The position numbers and the translations under genes were made by a program. Under the pieces are notes generated by a model. It was not told the origin of the DNA, did not search any database, and saw nothing but the letters and a program-made list of their open reading frames with translations. A stretch of 50,901 bases of DNA from DASVTR01 sp033855775. GTDB taxonomy: Bacteria; Acidobacteriota; Blastocatellia; Pyrinomonadales; Pyrinomonadaceae. The stretch is from the NCBI GenBank assembly GCA_033855775.1, contig JAWVFT010000084.1, positions 1 through 50,901 of the forward strand, in the 5' to 3' direction. Below, in pieces: positions 18,517-27,791 of this stretch (position 1 is its first letter; every line of letters starts with the position of its first letter).

Positions 18517-18882
18517 TCGAGACTCCTCCTTTTAAGTTTCAGTAAGTAGGGGCTGGAGCTTTCTGGGGTAGGAATTGCGAGTTCAGCAGGCTCCAGACTA
18601 TTCGACCGACATATCGGTTAAATGACCGGAAGCAATAATTATGCCCTGTCTTTCAGCGCGCTGTCGCTGCGGGTTAAGGCTATCTATTTGGTTAATTAAC
18701 TTCCACAGACGCCTGCTCGCCGCCTCGTCATCGTCCATCAAATTGGTTTCAGATACGAAAAAATGGATGGAAAATAAGCTGGCAACAGACTGTTTAGACG
18801 CGGCTCGTGAACGGCTCACCTGTCGCCGTAGGACACGCAGCCTCCGTAATTTGCCTTGAGCGGTTGAGGCAGCGTTGAAGAC
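18517..18882 (-). promoter_or_regulatory. Receptor upstream region with conserved leader box and small ORF
   Basis: The minus-strand sequence upstream of the second receptor contains the 15-base box ATCCATTTTTTCGTA (plus-strand 18754-18768), found identically upstream of the third receptor. Fifteen bases after the box in both copies is an ATG. Here it opens a possible 46-residue product (18598-18738, MDDDEAASRRLWKLINQID...) with no Shine-Dalgarno sequence or known family. It could be a leader peptide, a short regulator or chance. No clear -35/-10 pair is visible. Confidence 0.4.
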
Positions 18883-18932
18883 AAAAGAGCCGGGCTGAAG
18901 CGCGCTATCGCTCTTGCAAGCCCGGCTCTTTT
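18883..18932. terminator. Terminator of the third receptor gene
   Basis: A 14-bp perfect stem (AAAAGAGCCGGGCT at 18883-18896 with 18919-18932) encloses a 22-base loop. T-runs lie on both exits, so it should end the minus-strand receptor transcript from 18976 and can block read-through in either direction. Confidence 0.85.
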
Positions 18933-18975
18933 ATTTTGTCCGCGACCGAGCCTTGCGCTCAGTCTCCGTTGACAG

Positions 18976-21900
18976 TTAGAAGATGAACTTCAACTGGTAA
19001 CGAATGACGCGACCGCCGCCGTCGGAGAGACGCGTGTTCGGATTGAGAAACTCGGTCGCCACCGAGTTGAAGACGTTGGCGGAGACGCTGCCTCCCGCCG
19101 GAGAGAACGGGCTGACGCTGCCCTGCGTGTACTGCGGATGGTTGAAGATGTTGTAGAACTCTGTGCGGAATTCAAGCCGCGTGTTCTCCGTAATCTTCGT
19201 CCGCTTCATGATGTTCACGTTCCAGTTGTTGGTGCCGGGCGTGACCAGCGTGTTGCGTCCCAGGTTGCCGGTGCGACCCGCGCCCGTGGCGATGCCGATA
19301 TACTGCGCCGCCGAAGGATTGATGCAAGCGCCCGCCGCATCAGGGTTGGTGTAGTAAGTCGCGCCGACCGCGACGCTGCACGGATTGAGAGCCGCCGTGG
19401 CGGTGGCAGGCACGGCGCGAACGCCGACCTGACCGGCAGGGTTGAAGTCGGGGCGGTCGAAGTTGCCGCCGATGCCGTCCGAGTCAATGCCGTTGAAGAC
19501 GTTGAGCGGAGCGCCGCTTTCAAAGTTCGTCACGCCGGTCAGTTCAAAACCGCCGAGCAGGTGTCCGGCGAACCCGTGTTGGTCACGGAAGAATGGAATG
19601 ACGTAGCCGTAGGTGAGCGAGAGACGATGACGACGGTCGAACAAAGAGACCGCGCGGTCGAGTCGTTCGCTGAACAGAATGGTCGGGCGCGCTTGATTCT
19701 GCGGCGCGTTGTTTCCGGCGGTGCCGAACACTTCGCTCGCGTTATCAATCAGCTTCGACCAAGTGTAGGCGCCGGTCAGCATGAAGTTGTCCGCGAAGCG
19801 ACGCGTCACTTGAAGCTGGCCCGAATGATAGATGGAAGAGCCGCCGTTGGTGCGCGTCAGACGCGCGCCTTGCAGCGGGTCTAAGCGAGCGACGAGACGG
19901 CTTCCGGCGGCGCCGAGAGCCGGACCGGTGTAGCCCGCGGGGACTCTCACCTGAGCGGCGGGAATCGTCGGGTTGAGGTCTTCGTTGGCGAAGAGCCGCG
20001 TTCCCTTAGAGCCGACGTAGGAAGCGTCCATCACTATCTTGAAGGGCAACGCGCGCTGGAATCCGGCGGACCAACGCTGGTAGTACGGATTGACCAGATT
20101 CGGCGCGCTCAAGGTTTGCGAGTCGGTCGGCAGAAGGGCGCGAGCGACGAGCGGGAACGAGCCGGTCAGATTCGCCAGCCCGCGCGGGTTGGCCGTGCTC
20201 GGTGAAGACACCGTGCTGGTCGAAATCAAGTTGGGCGAAGTCGCCGCGGAGTTCGATGCGATGTTGTTGAAGAACGAGTCGTAGCCAATCTGGTATCCGG
20301 CGCGAAAGACCGTCAGCTTCTCGCCGATGAGGCTGCCGAGGAAGCCGCTCGAAAACGACGGCGAGTAGGCGAGGCCGAAGGTCGGAGCGAAGTTGTTGTT
20401 GTCGTGCGGAATCGAGTTGGGCTCGCTCCAGGGGCCTGTGAACGTCACAGGGTTGACGTTGAAGAGACCCGTGAAGGCGGGCGTGCGCAAGCTATTGAAC
20501 GGCACGCCGAAGTTCTCGTAGCGGAGGCCGAGCGTGAGCGTCAGGTTCTGCGTGGCGTTCCAGCGATCCTGGAAGAAGTAAGCCTGACGAATCAGTTCCG
20601 GGTAGTAGAAAGCGGAGCCGAAGTCGCGCAGGGCGCTGCCGGTGCCGCCGAAGTTGTCAACGAAGTTGGCGAAGGAGGTGAACGTCTGGCCGCCAGCCGA
20701 GCTGGCTCCGAACGTCAACTCGCCGCGACCACGGAAGGGCGCGAGCTGCTTCGAGCGTTGATTAAGCAAGTCGATGCCGAAGCGGAAATTGTGGCTGCCG
20801 CGCACGAGCGAGACAGTATCCTGAATCACGTAGTTGTTGGCGACACGACCCTGCGGCAGGTTCGACGCGACGCCGAGGCCGGAGACGGTCGTGAAGGTGA
20901 AAGACGGCAGCGTGTTGCCGAGCGGGTTCGCCGTGTCAACCGGGAAATCAATCAGGATGCGGTTGTAGGCGAGGCGCACTTCGTTCGTCAAGTTAGGCGA
21001 GAAGACGTGCGTTTCGGCCATCAGAAAATTCTGGTAGGTGTTGACGTTCGGCGCGTCGAAACCCTCGAAGCCGACGTTGCCGCCGAACGGGAAGAGCTGG
21101 TCGTCAAACAGGTAACGCGCCGAGAACTGGTCGTTGTCGCTCAGCTTGTGGTCAACGCGGACTTGCCATTGACGGTCGCGGTTGGCAACGCCGAACACTC
21201 TGGTGAAAGTGCCAAACTCGACGTTGCCGCGATTGACGCCGCCGACCGTGCCGAGCGCGATGTTGATGGGGCTGGTGGCGCCGACGGCATCGCCGATGAC
21301 GTTGAAGTACAGGTCAAGGTTCGGGCTGGCGCCGACGGGGAAGAGCGTGCGCAAGCGAGCGCGGCCAGCGGCGGTCGGAACGGTGAAGGTCGTCGAACTG
21401 CTTGAGTTCTGTCGCTGCTCTTGATAAGAGCCGAAGAAGAACGTGCGGTTGTGAATAATCGGGCCGCCGATGGTTCCAGAGAACCACTGTTCGGTGCCGG
21501 GCAGCGGACGGCCACGCTGTTGCACCGGAACTCTGCGCGACTCTGCGCTGGTCACAGCGTCGTCGCGTGTCGAGTCGAGCAAGTAAGAGAGCGTGCCGTG
21601 AAAGTCGTTCGTGCCTGACTTGGTAATCGTGTTGACGACGGCGCCGCCAGCGCGACCAAACTCCGCATCGTAGTTGGAGGTCTGCACGGAGACTTCCTGC
21701 ACGGCGTCCGGGTTGGTAATTTGAAAGCCCTGACCGGCGACCGAAATATCGTTGTTCTCGGTTCCGTCAATCAGGAAATTGTTTGAGCGGCCACGCGCGC
21801 CGTTGACCGAAAAGGTGCCGACGCCAAAGCCGAAGCGATTGGTGGAAACGCCGGGCAGATTCAAGGCGAGCGAGACGGGGTTGCGACCGGCAAAGGGGAG

Positions 21901-22332
21901 TTCCTGAATTTGTCTGGTCTCGATGTTGCCGCCGCGCACGGGGGCTTCGGTTTGCAGTTGCGCGGTTCCTTCGGAGGTCACGTCAACCGTCACCTGCTGG
22001 CCCGCCGGGGCCATCTGCGCGCCGACTTCCGAAGTCTGGTTGGCCTTCACGTCGATGTTGGTCTTCGTGACTTCGCCAAAGCCGGAGGCCGTGACTTTGA
22101 GTGTATATTTGCCGAGGTCTACCGCGTCCATGCGATAGATGCCTTCGTCGTTGGTAGTGGTGGTGCGCTCAACGCCTGTGTTCGTGTTGGCCAGCACGAC
22201 GTTGGCGCCGGCGATGACTGCGCCGGTCGGGTCTGTCACTGTTCCGCTCACCGTGCCGCGGCTGGTCTGAGCAGCGGCGGTCAGCGAGAGGCTGAACAGC
22301 AAGACCACGAGCGTTAAAAATCTGGGCTTCAT
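18976..22332 (-). CDS. Oar-like TonB-dependent receptor with carboxypeptidase-regulatory domain
   Basis: 1118 residues from ATG 22332, selected because AGGAG precedes it and the product begins with a signal peptide, MKPRFLTLVVLLFSLSL. Domains in order: signal, carboxypeptidase-regulatory domain (about 25-110; GTVSGTVTDPTGAVIAGANV), plug (FSVNGARGRSNNFLIDGTEN), and an outer-membrane barrel ending in YQLKFIF. It acts in the outer membrane as a TonB-driven transporter of unknown ligand. It is the third such gene within 11 kb and is oriented like the second. Its upstream region carries the same leader box as the second receptor. Confidence 0.93.
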   Translation of the reverse strand: MKPRFLTLVVLLFSLSLTAAAQTSRGTVSGTVTDPTGAVIAGANVVLANTNTGVERTTTTNDEGIYRMDAVDLGKYTLKVTASGFGEVTKTNIDVKANQTSEVGAQMAPAGQQVTVDVTSEGTAQLQTEAPVRGGNIETRQIQELPFAGRNPVSLALNLPGVSTNRFGFGVGTFSVNGARGRSNNFLIDGTENNDISVAGQGFQITNPDAVQEVSVQTSNYDAEFGRAGGAVVNTITKSGTNDFHGTLSYLLDSTRDDAVTSAESRRVPVQQRGRPLPGTEQWFSGTIGGPIIHNRTFFFGSYQEQRQNSSSSTTFTVPTAAGRARLRTLFPVGASPNLDLYFNVIGDAVGATSPINIALGTVGGVNRGNVEFGTFTRVFGVANRDRQWQVRVDHKLSDNDQFSARYLFDDQLFPFGGNVGFEGFDAPNVNTYQNFLMAETHVFSPNLTNEVRLAYNRILIDFPVDTANPLGNTLPSFTFTTVSGLGVASNLPQGRVANNYVIQDTVSLVRGSHNFRFGIDLLNQRSKQLAPFRGRGELTFGASSAGGQTFTSFANFVDNFGGTGSALRDFGSAFYYPELIRQAYFFQDRWNATQNLTLTLGLRYENFGVPFNSLRTPAFTGLFNVNPVTFTGPWSEPNSIPHDNNNFAPTFGLAYSPSFSSGFLGSLIGEKLTVFRAGYQIGYDSFFNNIASNSAATSPNLISTSTVSSPSTANPRGLANLTGSFPLVARALLPTDSQTLSAPNLVNPYYQRWSAGFQRALPFKIVMDASYVGSKGTRLFANEDLNPTIPAAQVRVPAGYTGPALGAAGSRLVARLDPLQGARLTRTNGGSSIYHSGQLQVTRRFADNFMLTGAYTWSKLIDNASEVFGTAGNNAPQNQARPTILFSERLDRAVSLFDRRHRLSLTYGYVIPFFRDQHGFAGHLLGGFELTGVTNFESGAPLNVFNGIDSDGIGGNFDRPDFNPAGQVGVRAVPATATAALNPCSVAVGATYYTNPDAAGACINPSAAQYIGIATGAGRTGNLGRNTLVTPGTNNWNVNIMKRTKITENTRLEFRTEFYNIFNHPQYTQGSVSPFSPAGGSVSANVFNSVATEFLNPNTRLSDGGGRVIRYQLKFIF

Positions 22333-22800
22333 GAAAATTCTCCTAAGGGTTTGGGGTTGGTCAGGCATCAATGGGCTAAATGCCTGAAGATTACAAAAAC
22401 TAGCGAGGCGCTAATCGAGTTCTGCTACCTTAACTTCCAGGTTTTCTGCTTGATCTAATGACCGAGATAGTAAATGGGTCAAACAAGGCTGGTGACTACA
22501 CCGATATAGTGGCAATAGTTGTGCCAAGTCTGAACGCCGTCTGAGGCGAACTGAGGCGAAAGCGCAAGGGCGTTGACTATCTGCTGCTGAGCCACGCTTT
22601 TGTGGGAAATCAAAAGCCCGCGCGCTCGCCTGAGCCGTCTCCGGCGCCTGCCCGCCAGCCTCGCTCGTCTCCATTGAAATGGTTCGGCCTACGAAAAAAT
22701 GGATAGCTTGACGATGGCAAACGGCGTCGTCGTCTCCTGTGATAGAATCAGGCCGGACGCGCGACAGAGGTTTTAAGAGCCACACTTTCCGGCATCCAAC
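22333..22800. promoter_or_regulatory. Divergent region with conserved leader box and 10-bp tandem repeat
   Basis: The minus-strand box ATCCATTTTTTCGTA (plus-strand 22690-22704) is identical to the one before the second receptor. An ATG lies at the same 15-base distance (22674) and opens a possible 87-residue frame to 22411 (METSEAGGQAPETAQ...) of no known family. Beyond the ATG both copies run into a similar GAGGC...GGCAGGCG stretch. A perfect 10-bp tandem repeat (CTGAGGCGAA) occurs at 22541-22560. No clear promoter for the plus-strand cluster was found; TAGAAT near 22744 is a weak -10 candidate. Confidence 0.4.
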
Positions 22801-23895
22801 ATGGCCACTTTAGCTTTCAATCAACTATCACTGGCTCCGCTTGGGGCGGGCGACCTCATTGACCGCGCTGTTCGTCTCTACCGGCGTCACTTCATGACCT
22901 TGATTCGCATCGCCGCCCCGCCCGTCATCGTCTCAGCGATAGGCTCTATGCTCTGGACTATCGCATGGCGCGGTCTGGTCATCACGGGCAACGACGCTAT
23001 GCTCCCGTTCTACGGGATGCTGGTAGGCGTCGGCATATTGCTTACTATCGGCGGCATGCTGCTGAACCTGATTGTCATGGGCGGGGCGGCGCGCAATCTC
23101 GTCACGCATCTCTTGTGGAACGAACCAGTCACGGCGCGGGCTACTTATCGCAACGTGCGTTCGCGCTTCTGGGGCTTGCTCGTCGCGGCCATCGTCATCA
23201 GCATCTTCATGTTTATTTGCGGCGTCATCACGATGATTGCGTGGAGCATCGCTTACCTGATTGTCGTCTTCGGGGCGGTGGCAATAGCGCAGGTTGTCGC
23301 ATGGTTGGGAGCGTTGGTGGGCATCATCGGACTCTTGACAATCACGCTCCTTGCGATGGCTCTCTTCTTCCTGATGGCGGGGCGCGTGGCTTATGTGCCG
23401 CAGGTGATGTTGGTTGAAGGCAAGGGCGTGGCGCAGGCTTTGACGCGCAGCTTCGGGTTGGCGCGCGGCAACGTGCGAAGGTTGCTCGGAATGTTTCTCT
23501 TCACTTCGTTTGCCGCCTACTCGGCCTTGATGGTCTTGATTATTCCGCTCGGCTGGTACGGCTATCTGAACGGCGTTGACCCGTCGCCATGGAACTCGAC
23601 TAACTGGCCGACGTGGTATGCCATCGGCTACAGCGTCTTCGGCCAACTGAGTTCCATTCTGCTGCTCCCCGTCTGGATGCTCGGGCTCTCGCTGCTCTAC
23701 GTTGACGAGCGCGTGCGCCACGAAGGCTACGATATTGAATTGATGGCCGCACGGCAAATGGGAGCCATCCCTGAGCAGTGGAACAGGCAGGCCGCGCCGA
23801 ACGCTTACACGCCGGCCATCGTCACTGAGCCGCAACTCGCGCAGAGCAACGCGCCGGACAATCGCTCGCCCAATTCGACGCTCGGCTTGCGTTGA
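22801..23895 (+). CDS. Multi-pass membrane protein at the head of the MoxR cluster
   Basis: 364 residues. About six hydrophobic segments lie between residues 35 and 310, with cytosolic ends. The N-terminus (SLAPLGAGDLIDRAVRLYRRHF) and the internal VEGKGVAQALTRSFGLARGN look like the membrane-domain family related to glycerophosphodiester phosphodiesterase membrane domains, which lacks known catalytic residues. Its role is unknown. It probably acts with the downstream DUF4129, DUF4350, MoxR and DUF58 products in an envelope-related function. No good ribosome binding site precedes ATG 22801. About 140 bases separate it from the next gene. Confidence 0.8.
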   Translation: MATLAFNQLSLAPLGAGDLIDRAVRLYRRHFMTLIRIAAPPVIVSAIGSMLWTIAWRGLVITGNDAMLPFYGMLVGVGILLTIGGMLLNLIVMGGAARNLVTHLLWNEPVTARATYRNVRSRFWGLLVAAIVISIFMFICGVITMIAWSIAYLIVVFGAVAIAQVVAWLGALVGIIGLLTITLLAMALFFLMAGRVAYVPQVMLVEGKGVAQALTRSFGLARGNVRRLLGMFLFTSFAAYSALMVLIIPLGWYGYLNGVDPSPWNSTNWPTWYAIGYSVFGQLSSILLLPVWMLGLSLLYVDERVRHEGYDIELMAARQMGAIPEQWNRQAAPNAYTPAIVTEPQLAQSNAPDNRSPNSTLGLR

Positions 23896-24036
23896 CAGCC
23901 ACACAGAGAAATAGAGACGAGCCGCCACGCGGCGAAAGAAAAGAACGTGAACGCTTTCTTCCAACAACCCGGAGCAACCGCGAGCAGCCGCGACGAGCGG
24001 GACGTGAGCAGGCACGACGAGCGGGAGCCAATGCTC

Positions 24037-25104
24037 ATGTCGTCGTCGCAAGGGTTGCGGCGCGCAATTCGTTCGCTCTTCTGCGCGGCGTTGCTCGTCA
24101 TGTTTGGGGCAAGCGTGAACGTCGCGGCGACTCTTGAGACGTATCGCAGGCAAGTAGGCGAGGCCGCGCAGATGCTCGAAGCGTTGCCGCAATGGAGAAA
24201 GGTCGAGAGCGAGGCTCATTATGCGCGCCGCGTCGCAGCCACTCTGCAACATGTGCAGGAGACGTTGTTGCCCGTCCAGACGATTGAGTCGAACGGCGCG
24301 GGCGTGACGGTGGACAACAAGTGGCTGGCCGAAGCCTTGTCGCGCTACGAACAGATGCCCGCCGCCGACGCGAGCGGTCGCGCAGCCGAACTGGCGCAAC
24401 TGACGGAGCGTTTGCAGGCTCTCGATGAACGTCTCGCCGAACTCGACGCGAAGGCTCAAAGCGGCGCATCGAAGGATGAAGAGAAGAAGAAACTGGAAGG
24501 CATCCTGCGGCGTCCTGAGTACGGCGAGCCGAGCGATGAAGGAAGCGCGTTGGGGCGTCTCTGGCAGCGCTTCCTCAAATGGTGGCGCAGCCTTTTTCCA
24601 AAGCAGACCGACCTGGCCCCGGAGCGTTCAAGCACAGCCTCCGGCCTCGCGCAGATTTTCGTCATCGCGTTGACGCTGGCCGTCATCGTCTACTTGCTCT
24701 GGAAATTCACGCCGATGTTTCGCCGCAAAAGTTGGAGCGGCAAGCCGGAAGCGCGCGGGGCGCGCATCGTGCTCGGCGAGCGTTTGGGGCCGGAGCAAAC
24801 TTCCGCCGACTTGCTGGCCGAAGCAGAGGCTCTGGCCCGCGCCGGAGATTTGCGCGCCGCCATTCGCAAGGGCTACATCGCGCTGCTGTGCGAACTCGGC
24901 GACCGCAAAATCATCGGCCTCGCGCAGCATAAGACCAACCGCGATTACCTGCGCGCCGTTCGTCAAATCGAGCCGCTGCACGGACAGATGCAACAGTTGA
25001 CGCACAGCTTTGAGCATCACTGGTACGGATACGCGCCCGCGACGGAGAACGACTGGAACGCCTTCCGCTCCGGGTTTCAAAGAGCAGTGACGAGTGACAA
25101 GTGA
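24037..25104 (+). CDS. DUF4129 domain-containing membrane protein
   Basis: 355 residues from ATG 24037, chosen because GGGAG lies 9 bases upstream and the product then begins with a signal/anchor (RSLFCAALLVMFGASV). GTG 23947 would add a low-complexity Arg/Asp/Glu-rich stretch encoded by repeated CGACGAGCGGGA words. A coiled, charged periplasmic region (about 40-160) is followed by one membrane segment near 210 and a cytosolic DUF4129 domain with TNRDYLRAVRQIEP and FEHHWYGY. DUF4129 proteins are regular partners of MoxR and DUF58 proteins. The last codons (VTSDK) and the stop are inside a heptad repeat arm. Confidence 0.85.
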   Translation: MSSSQGLRRAIRSLFCAALLVMFGASVNVAATLETYRRQVGEAAQMLEALPQWRKVESEAHYARRVAATLQHVQETLLPVQTIESNGAGVTVDNKWLAEALSRYEQMPAADASGRAAELAQLTERLQALDERLAELDAKAQSGASKDEEKKKLEGILRRPEYGEPSDEGSALGRLWQRFLKWWRSLFPKQTDLAPERSSTASGLAQIFVIALTLAVIVYLLWKFTPMFRRKSWSGKPEARGARIVLGERLGPEQTSADLLAEAEALARAGDLRAAIRKGYIALLCELGDRKIIGLAQHKTNRDYLRAVRQIEPLHGQMQQLTHSFEHHWYGYAPATENDWNAFRSGFQRAVTSDK

Positions 25105-25331
25105 CGAGTGACGAGCAAGAGAAAGCGGTGATGCGTGATGAGTATTGAGTGATGAGCAATGCTTGATGAGTTATAAGTGATGAGTAAAAATAACTCATCG
25201 CTTATCGCTCGACATTCATCGCTCGACATTCATCGCTCGTCGCTTATCGCTCGTCGCTCACAGCTTTTTCCGACTCATCGCTTGATGCTCGTTGCTTCTT
25301 GCTTGTCACTCGTCACTTGTCACTCGTCACT
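25086..25331. repeat. Heptad inverted-repeat element, locus E
   Basis: Outer arms 25086-25115 and 25302-25331 match in 29 of 30 positions as inverted copies and are phased in AGTGACR-type heptads. Between them lie a second set of GATGAGY-like heptads and its inverted partner, so nearly the whole 246 bases can fold on itself. The left arm contains the DUF4129 stop (25102-25104). The right arm ends 6 bases before the DUF4350 ATG. Confidence 0.85.
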
Positions 25332-25337
25332 GATTTT

Positions 25338-26801
25338 ATGCGTGGACGCTTCGCCATCATCATCACCATCGCGCTGGTCGTTGTGCTGCTCATTGTCTTG
25401 AACGCCGCGAGCTATGTCAGCGTGGAGCAGAAGCGCGACTCGGAGTTTAATCCAGACCGTTCGACCTATAACTCCGGCTCGACGGGAACGCGCGCGCTCT
25501 ACGAATTTCTCAGCGAGACGAACCGGCAGGTGATGCGTTGGCGCGAAGCTCCGGGCGCGTTGTTGAAGAGCGGCGCGGGCGCGACGCTGCCCAAAACGTT
25601 TGTCGTCGTCGGAGAGACGCGCGTTGATTTTGATGAAAGAGAAGCTGAAGATTTGCTGCGTTGGGTTGAGCGCGGCGGTCGCCTCGTCATCATTGACCGG
25701 CGGCCCGACGCGCGCTTGCTGCCGTCGTCCGGCGACTGGCGCGTCTCAACGCAGCTTGTCCAACTTCCGACCGCGGACGCTCATTCGGATAACCCAGACG
25801 AGATGACGGCGGGCGTTCCCCTCGCGCATGCCACGCAGCCGACCGCGTTGACGCTCGGCGTCGAGCGTGTGTTGCCGTCGCGTTTCGCCGCCATCGTCAA
25901 AATCGCCGCCGAGCCGAAGCCTTCGCCGTCCGCTTCGCCGGGCCATGCGGCGAAAGCAAATTCCGCGAGCGGAGATTCGTCGCCCGACGATGCGTGGGCT
26001 GATGAAGACGAAGATGAGCCGCCACCACCGCCGAGGCCCTCGAAGCAGAACGCGCGGCCCGCTCCGGTTGCGGAAGAGTCGAACGCTGCGGATGGCTCGC
26101 CCGCGCCGGTCGTTCATCTGGCCGACTACAGAGGCGCGCTCCTTGCAGACTATCCGCACGGCTTGGGGCGCATCGTCGTGCTCAGCGATTCCTTCATCGT
26201 CGCCAACAAAGGCATCATCAGGGAAGACAATCTGCGCCTCGCCGTCAACGTGCTGGCGAGCGCGGGCGGACTCATCGCTTTCGACGAATATCATCAGGGC
26301 CACGCGCTCGCGCAGAACGAGTTGTTGCAGTACTTCGCAGGCACGCCGCTGGTGGCGATGCTGGTTCAGTTGGGCGTGATTGTGCTGGCCGTCTTGTGGA
26401 CGAACGGGCGCAGGTTTGCGCGACCGCTGCCCGTCGCGCAGGTTGACCGTCGTTCGAGCCTTGAGTTCGTCGCTTCGATGGCCGAACTGCAACAACGCGC
26501 GCGAGCCTACGACCTCGCCATCGAAAATATTTACATGCGCATCCGCCGCGTGCTGGCGCGCTTTGCGGGCGTTGACAATTCAAGCCCGCGCGCCTTGATT
26601 GCCGAGCGCGTCGCCGCGCGTTCGCAAAAGCTCGACCGCCGTGAACTGGAAGCCCTGATGTTTGAATGCGAAGAAGCGATTAACGGCGCTCCCGTTGACG
26701 CTAAAAGCTCGCTCGCTTTGATTGCGCGCCTGCGCGAAGTCGAACGCGCGCTCGGACTGCGAATGCGCGCCCGCGACATACGACAGGCGAAGGAAAGATA
26801 A
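25338..26801 (+). CDS. DUF4350 domain-containing membrane protein
   Basis: 487 residues from ATG 25338; frames opening upstream lie in the repeat. An N-terminal membrane segment (about 5-25) is followed by a DUF4350 extracytoplasmic domain starting near STYNSGSTGTRALYEFL. A Pro/Ala-rich linker of about 60 residues follows (around SPSASPG to PPPPPRPSKQ). Then come a region with FDEYHQGHA, a second membrane segment (VQLGVIVLAVLW) and a cytosolic tail. DUF4350 proteins occur with MoxR/DUF58 clusters; the biochemical role is not established. The start lies 6 bases after a heptad arm without a Shine-Dalgarno sequence. Confidence 0.87.
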   Translation: MRGRFAIIITIALVVVLLIVLNAASYVSVEQKRDSEFNPDRSTYNSGSTGTRALYEFLSETNRQVMRWREAPGALLKSGAGATLPKTFVVVGETRVDFDEREAEDLLRWVERGGRLVIIDRRPDARLLPSSGDWRVSTQLVQLPTADAHSDNPDEMTAGVPLAHATQPTALTLGVERVLPSRFAAIVKIAAEPKPSPSASPGHAAKANSASGDSSPDDAWADEDEDEPPPPPRPSKQNARPAPVAEESNAADGSPAPVVHLADYRGALLADYPHGLGRIVVLSDSFIVANKGIIREDNLRLAVNVLASAGGLIAFDEYHQGHALAQNELLQYFAGTPLVAMLVQLGVIVLAVLWTNGRRFARPLPVAQVDRRSSLEFVASMAELQQRARAYDLAIENIYMRIRRVLARFAGVDNSSPRALIAERVAARSQKLDRRELEALMFECEEAINGAPVDAKSSLALIARLREVERALGLRMRARDIRQAKER

Positions 26802-26836
26802 AAGGCGATGAGGCCGCAGGAGACAAAAGGGAGAGA

Positions 26837-27646
26837 ATGATAAGCCGCGCTCTGATGGTTGTCTCCGGTCTTTCATCGTTTGCCTTGCTCGTTCTCGTCC
26901 TGCTCTTTTTTGCGACGAGCGTGGTCGGCGTGGTGACGGGCAGCAATTCTTTGATAACCGTGCCGGCGATGTTTCTGTTCGGCATTGACCCGCGCGTGGC
27001 CGTGGCGACGAACATGTTCGGCCTCACGTTTATGGCCGTCGGCGGGACGCTGCCGTTTCTCGGCAAAGGAATGATTGATCGCCGCCGCTTGCCCTCGCTC
27101 GTCGCGCTCACGCTCGCAGGCTCAATCATCGGCGCGCTCCTAGTGCTCGTCATCAACAGCCGCTCGCTTCCCGTCATCATCTCAATCTCGATGATAGCGG
27201 TGGCGGCCTTCACCTTGTTGAAGCGAAACGTCGGCGTCATTCCGCCGGAGACTCAGCTGACGCGCGCGGGCGAATGGGCGGCCTACGCTCTGACCTTCGC
27301 CCTCGGCATCTACGGTGGCTTCTTCAGCGGCGGCTATGTGACGATGCTGACCGCGCTCTTTGTCGCGCTCTTTCGCATGACGTTTGTCGAGGCCGTGGCG
27401 ACGACGAAACTCGTCAACGTCTTCTCTTCGCTCGTCGCCACGCTCATCTTCATGTGGCGCGGGCTGGTTGACTACAAGCTCGGCCTGTTGCTCGGCCTCA
27501 GCATGTTCGCGGGAGCCTTCGTCGGGGCGCGCGTCGCCCTCAAGCTCAACAATCTCTGGCTGCGCCGCATCTTTATCTCGACCGTTATCCTGCTCGCGCT
27601 GAAAATCCTGCTCTACGATTTTCTCTGGCAGAGCATCTTTCGCTGA
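26837..27646 (+). CDS. TauE/SafE family sulfite-exporter-type permease
   Basis: 269 residues with about eight hydrophobic segments in two halves. The halves begin with the family-typical GVVTGSNSLITVPAMFLFG and GIYGGFFSGGYVTMLTALFV motifs. This family exports or imports small anions such as sulfite, sulfoacetate or organic acids across the inner membrane; the substrate here is unknown. A good ribosome binding site (GGGAGAGA) precedes ATG 26837, 35 bases after the DUF4350 stop, so it is probably co-transcribed. Its presence inside the MoxR cluster is unusual. Confidence 0.9.
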   Translation: MISRALMVVSGLSSFALLVLVLLFFATSVVGVVTGSNSLITVPAMFLFGIDPRVAVATNMFGLTFMAVGGTLPFLGKGMIDRRRLPSLVALTLAGSIIGALLVLVINSRSLPVIISISMIAVAAFTLLKRNVGVIPPETQLTRAGEWAAYALTFALGIYGGFFSGGYVTMLTALFVALFRMTFVEAVATTKLVNVFSSLVATLIFMWRGLVDYKLGLLLGLSMFAGAFVGARVALKLNNLWLRRIFISTVILLALKILLYDFLWQSIFR

Positions 27647-27791
27647 CGGGAAAGTTTGCCGCGCGGCCCGCCGCTGCCTTAATATCTTCGCTTTCCGTAG
27701 CACGCGGGCGCGGCCCGTTCGGTTCAACTTTTCAATCGCGCTCTTAAAAAGTCTTCAGGCCATCACAGGCAACTAACAAAACTTTCTGCTC

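Noticed and set aside
22933..24459. 508-codon minus-strand frame antisense to the membrane protein and DUF4129 genes
   Set aside because: It spans two real genes and their gap, with a composition rich in His, Arg and Gln typical of antisense frames.
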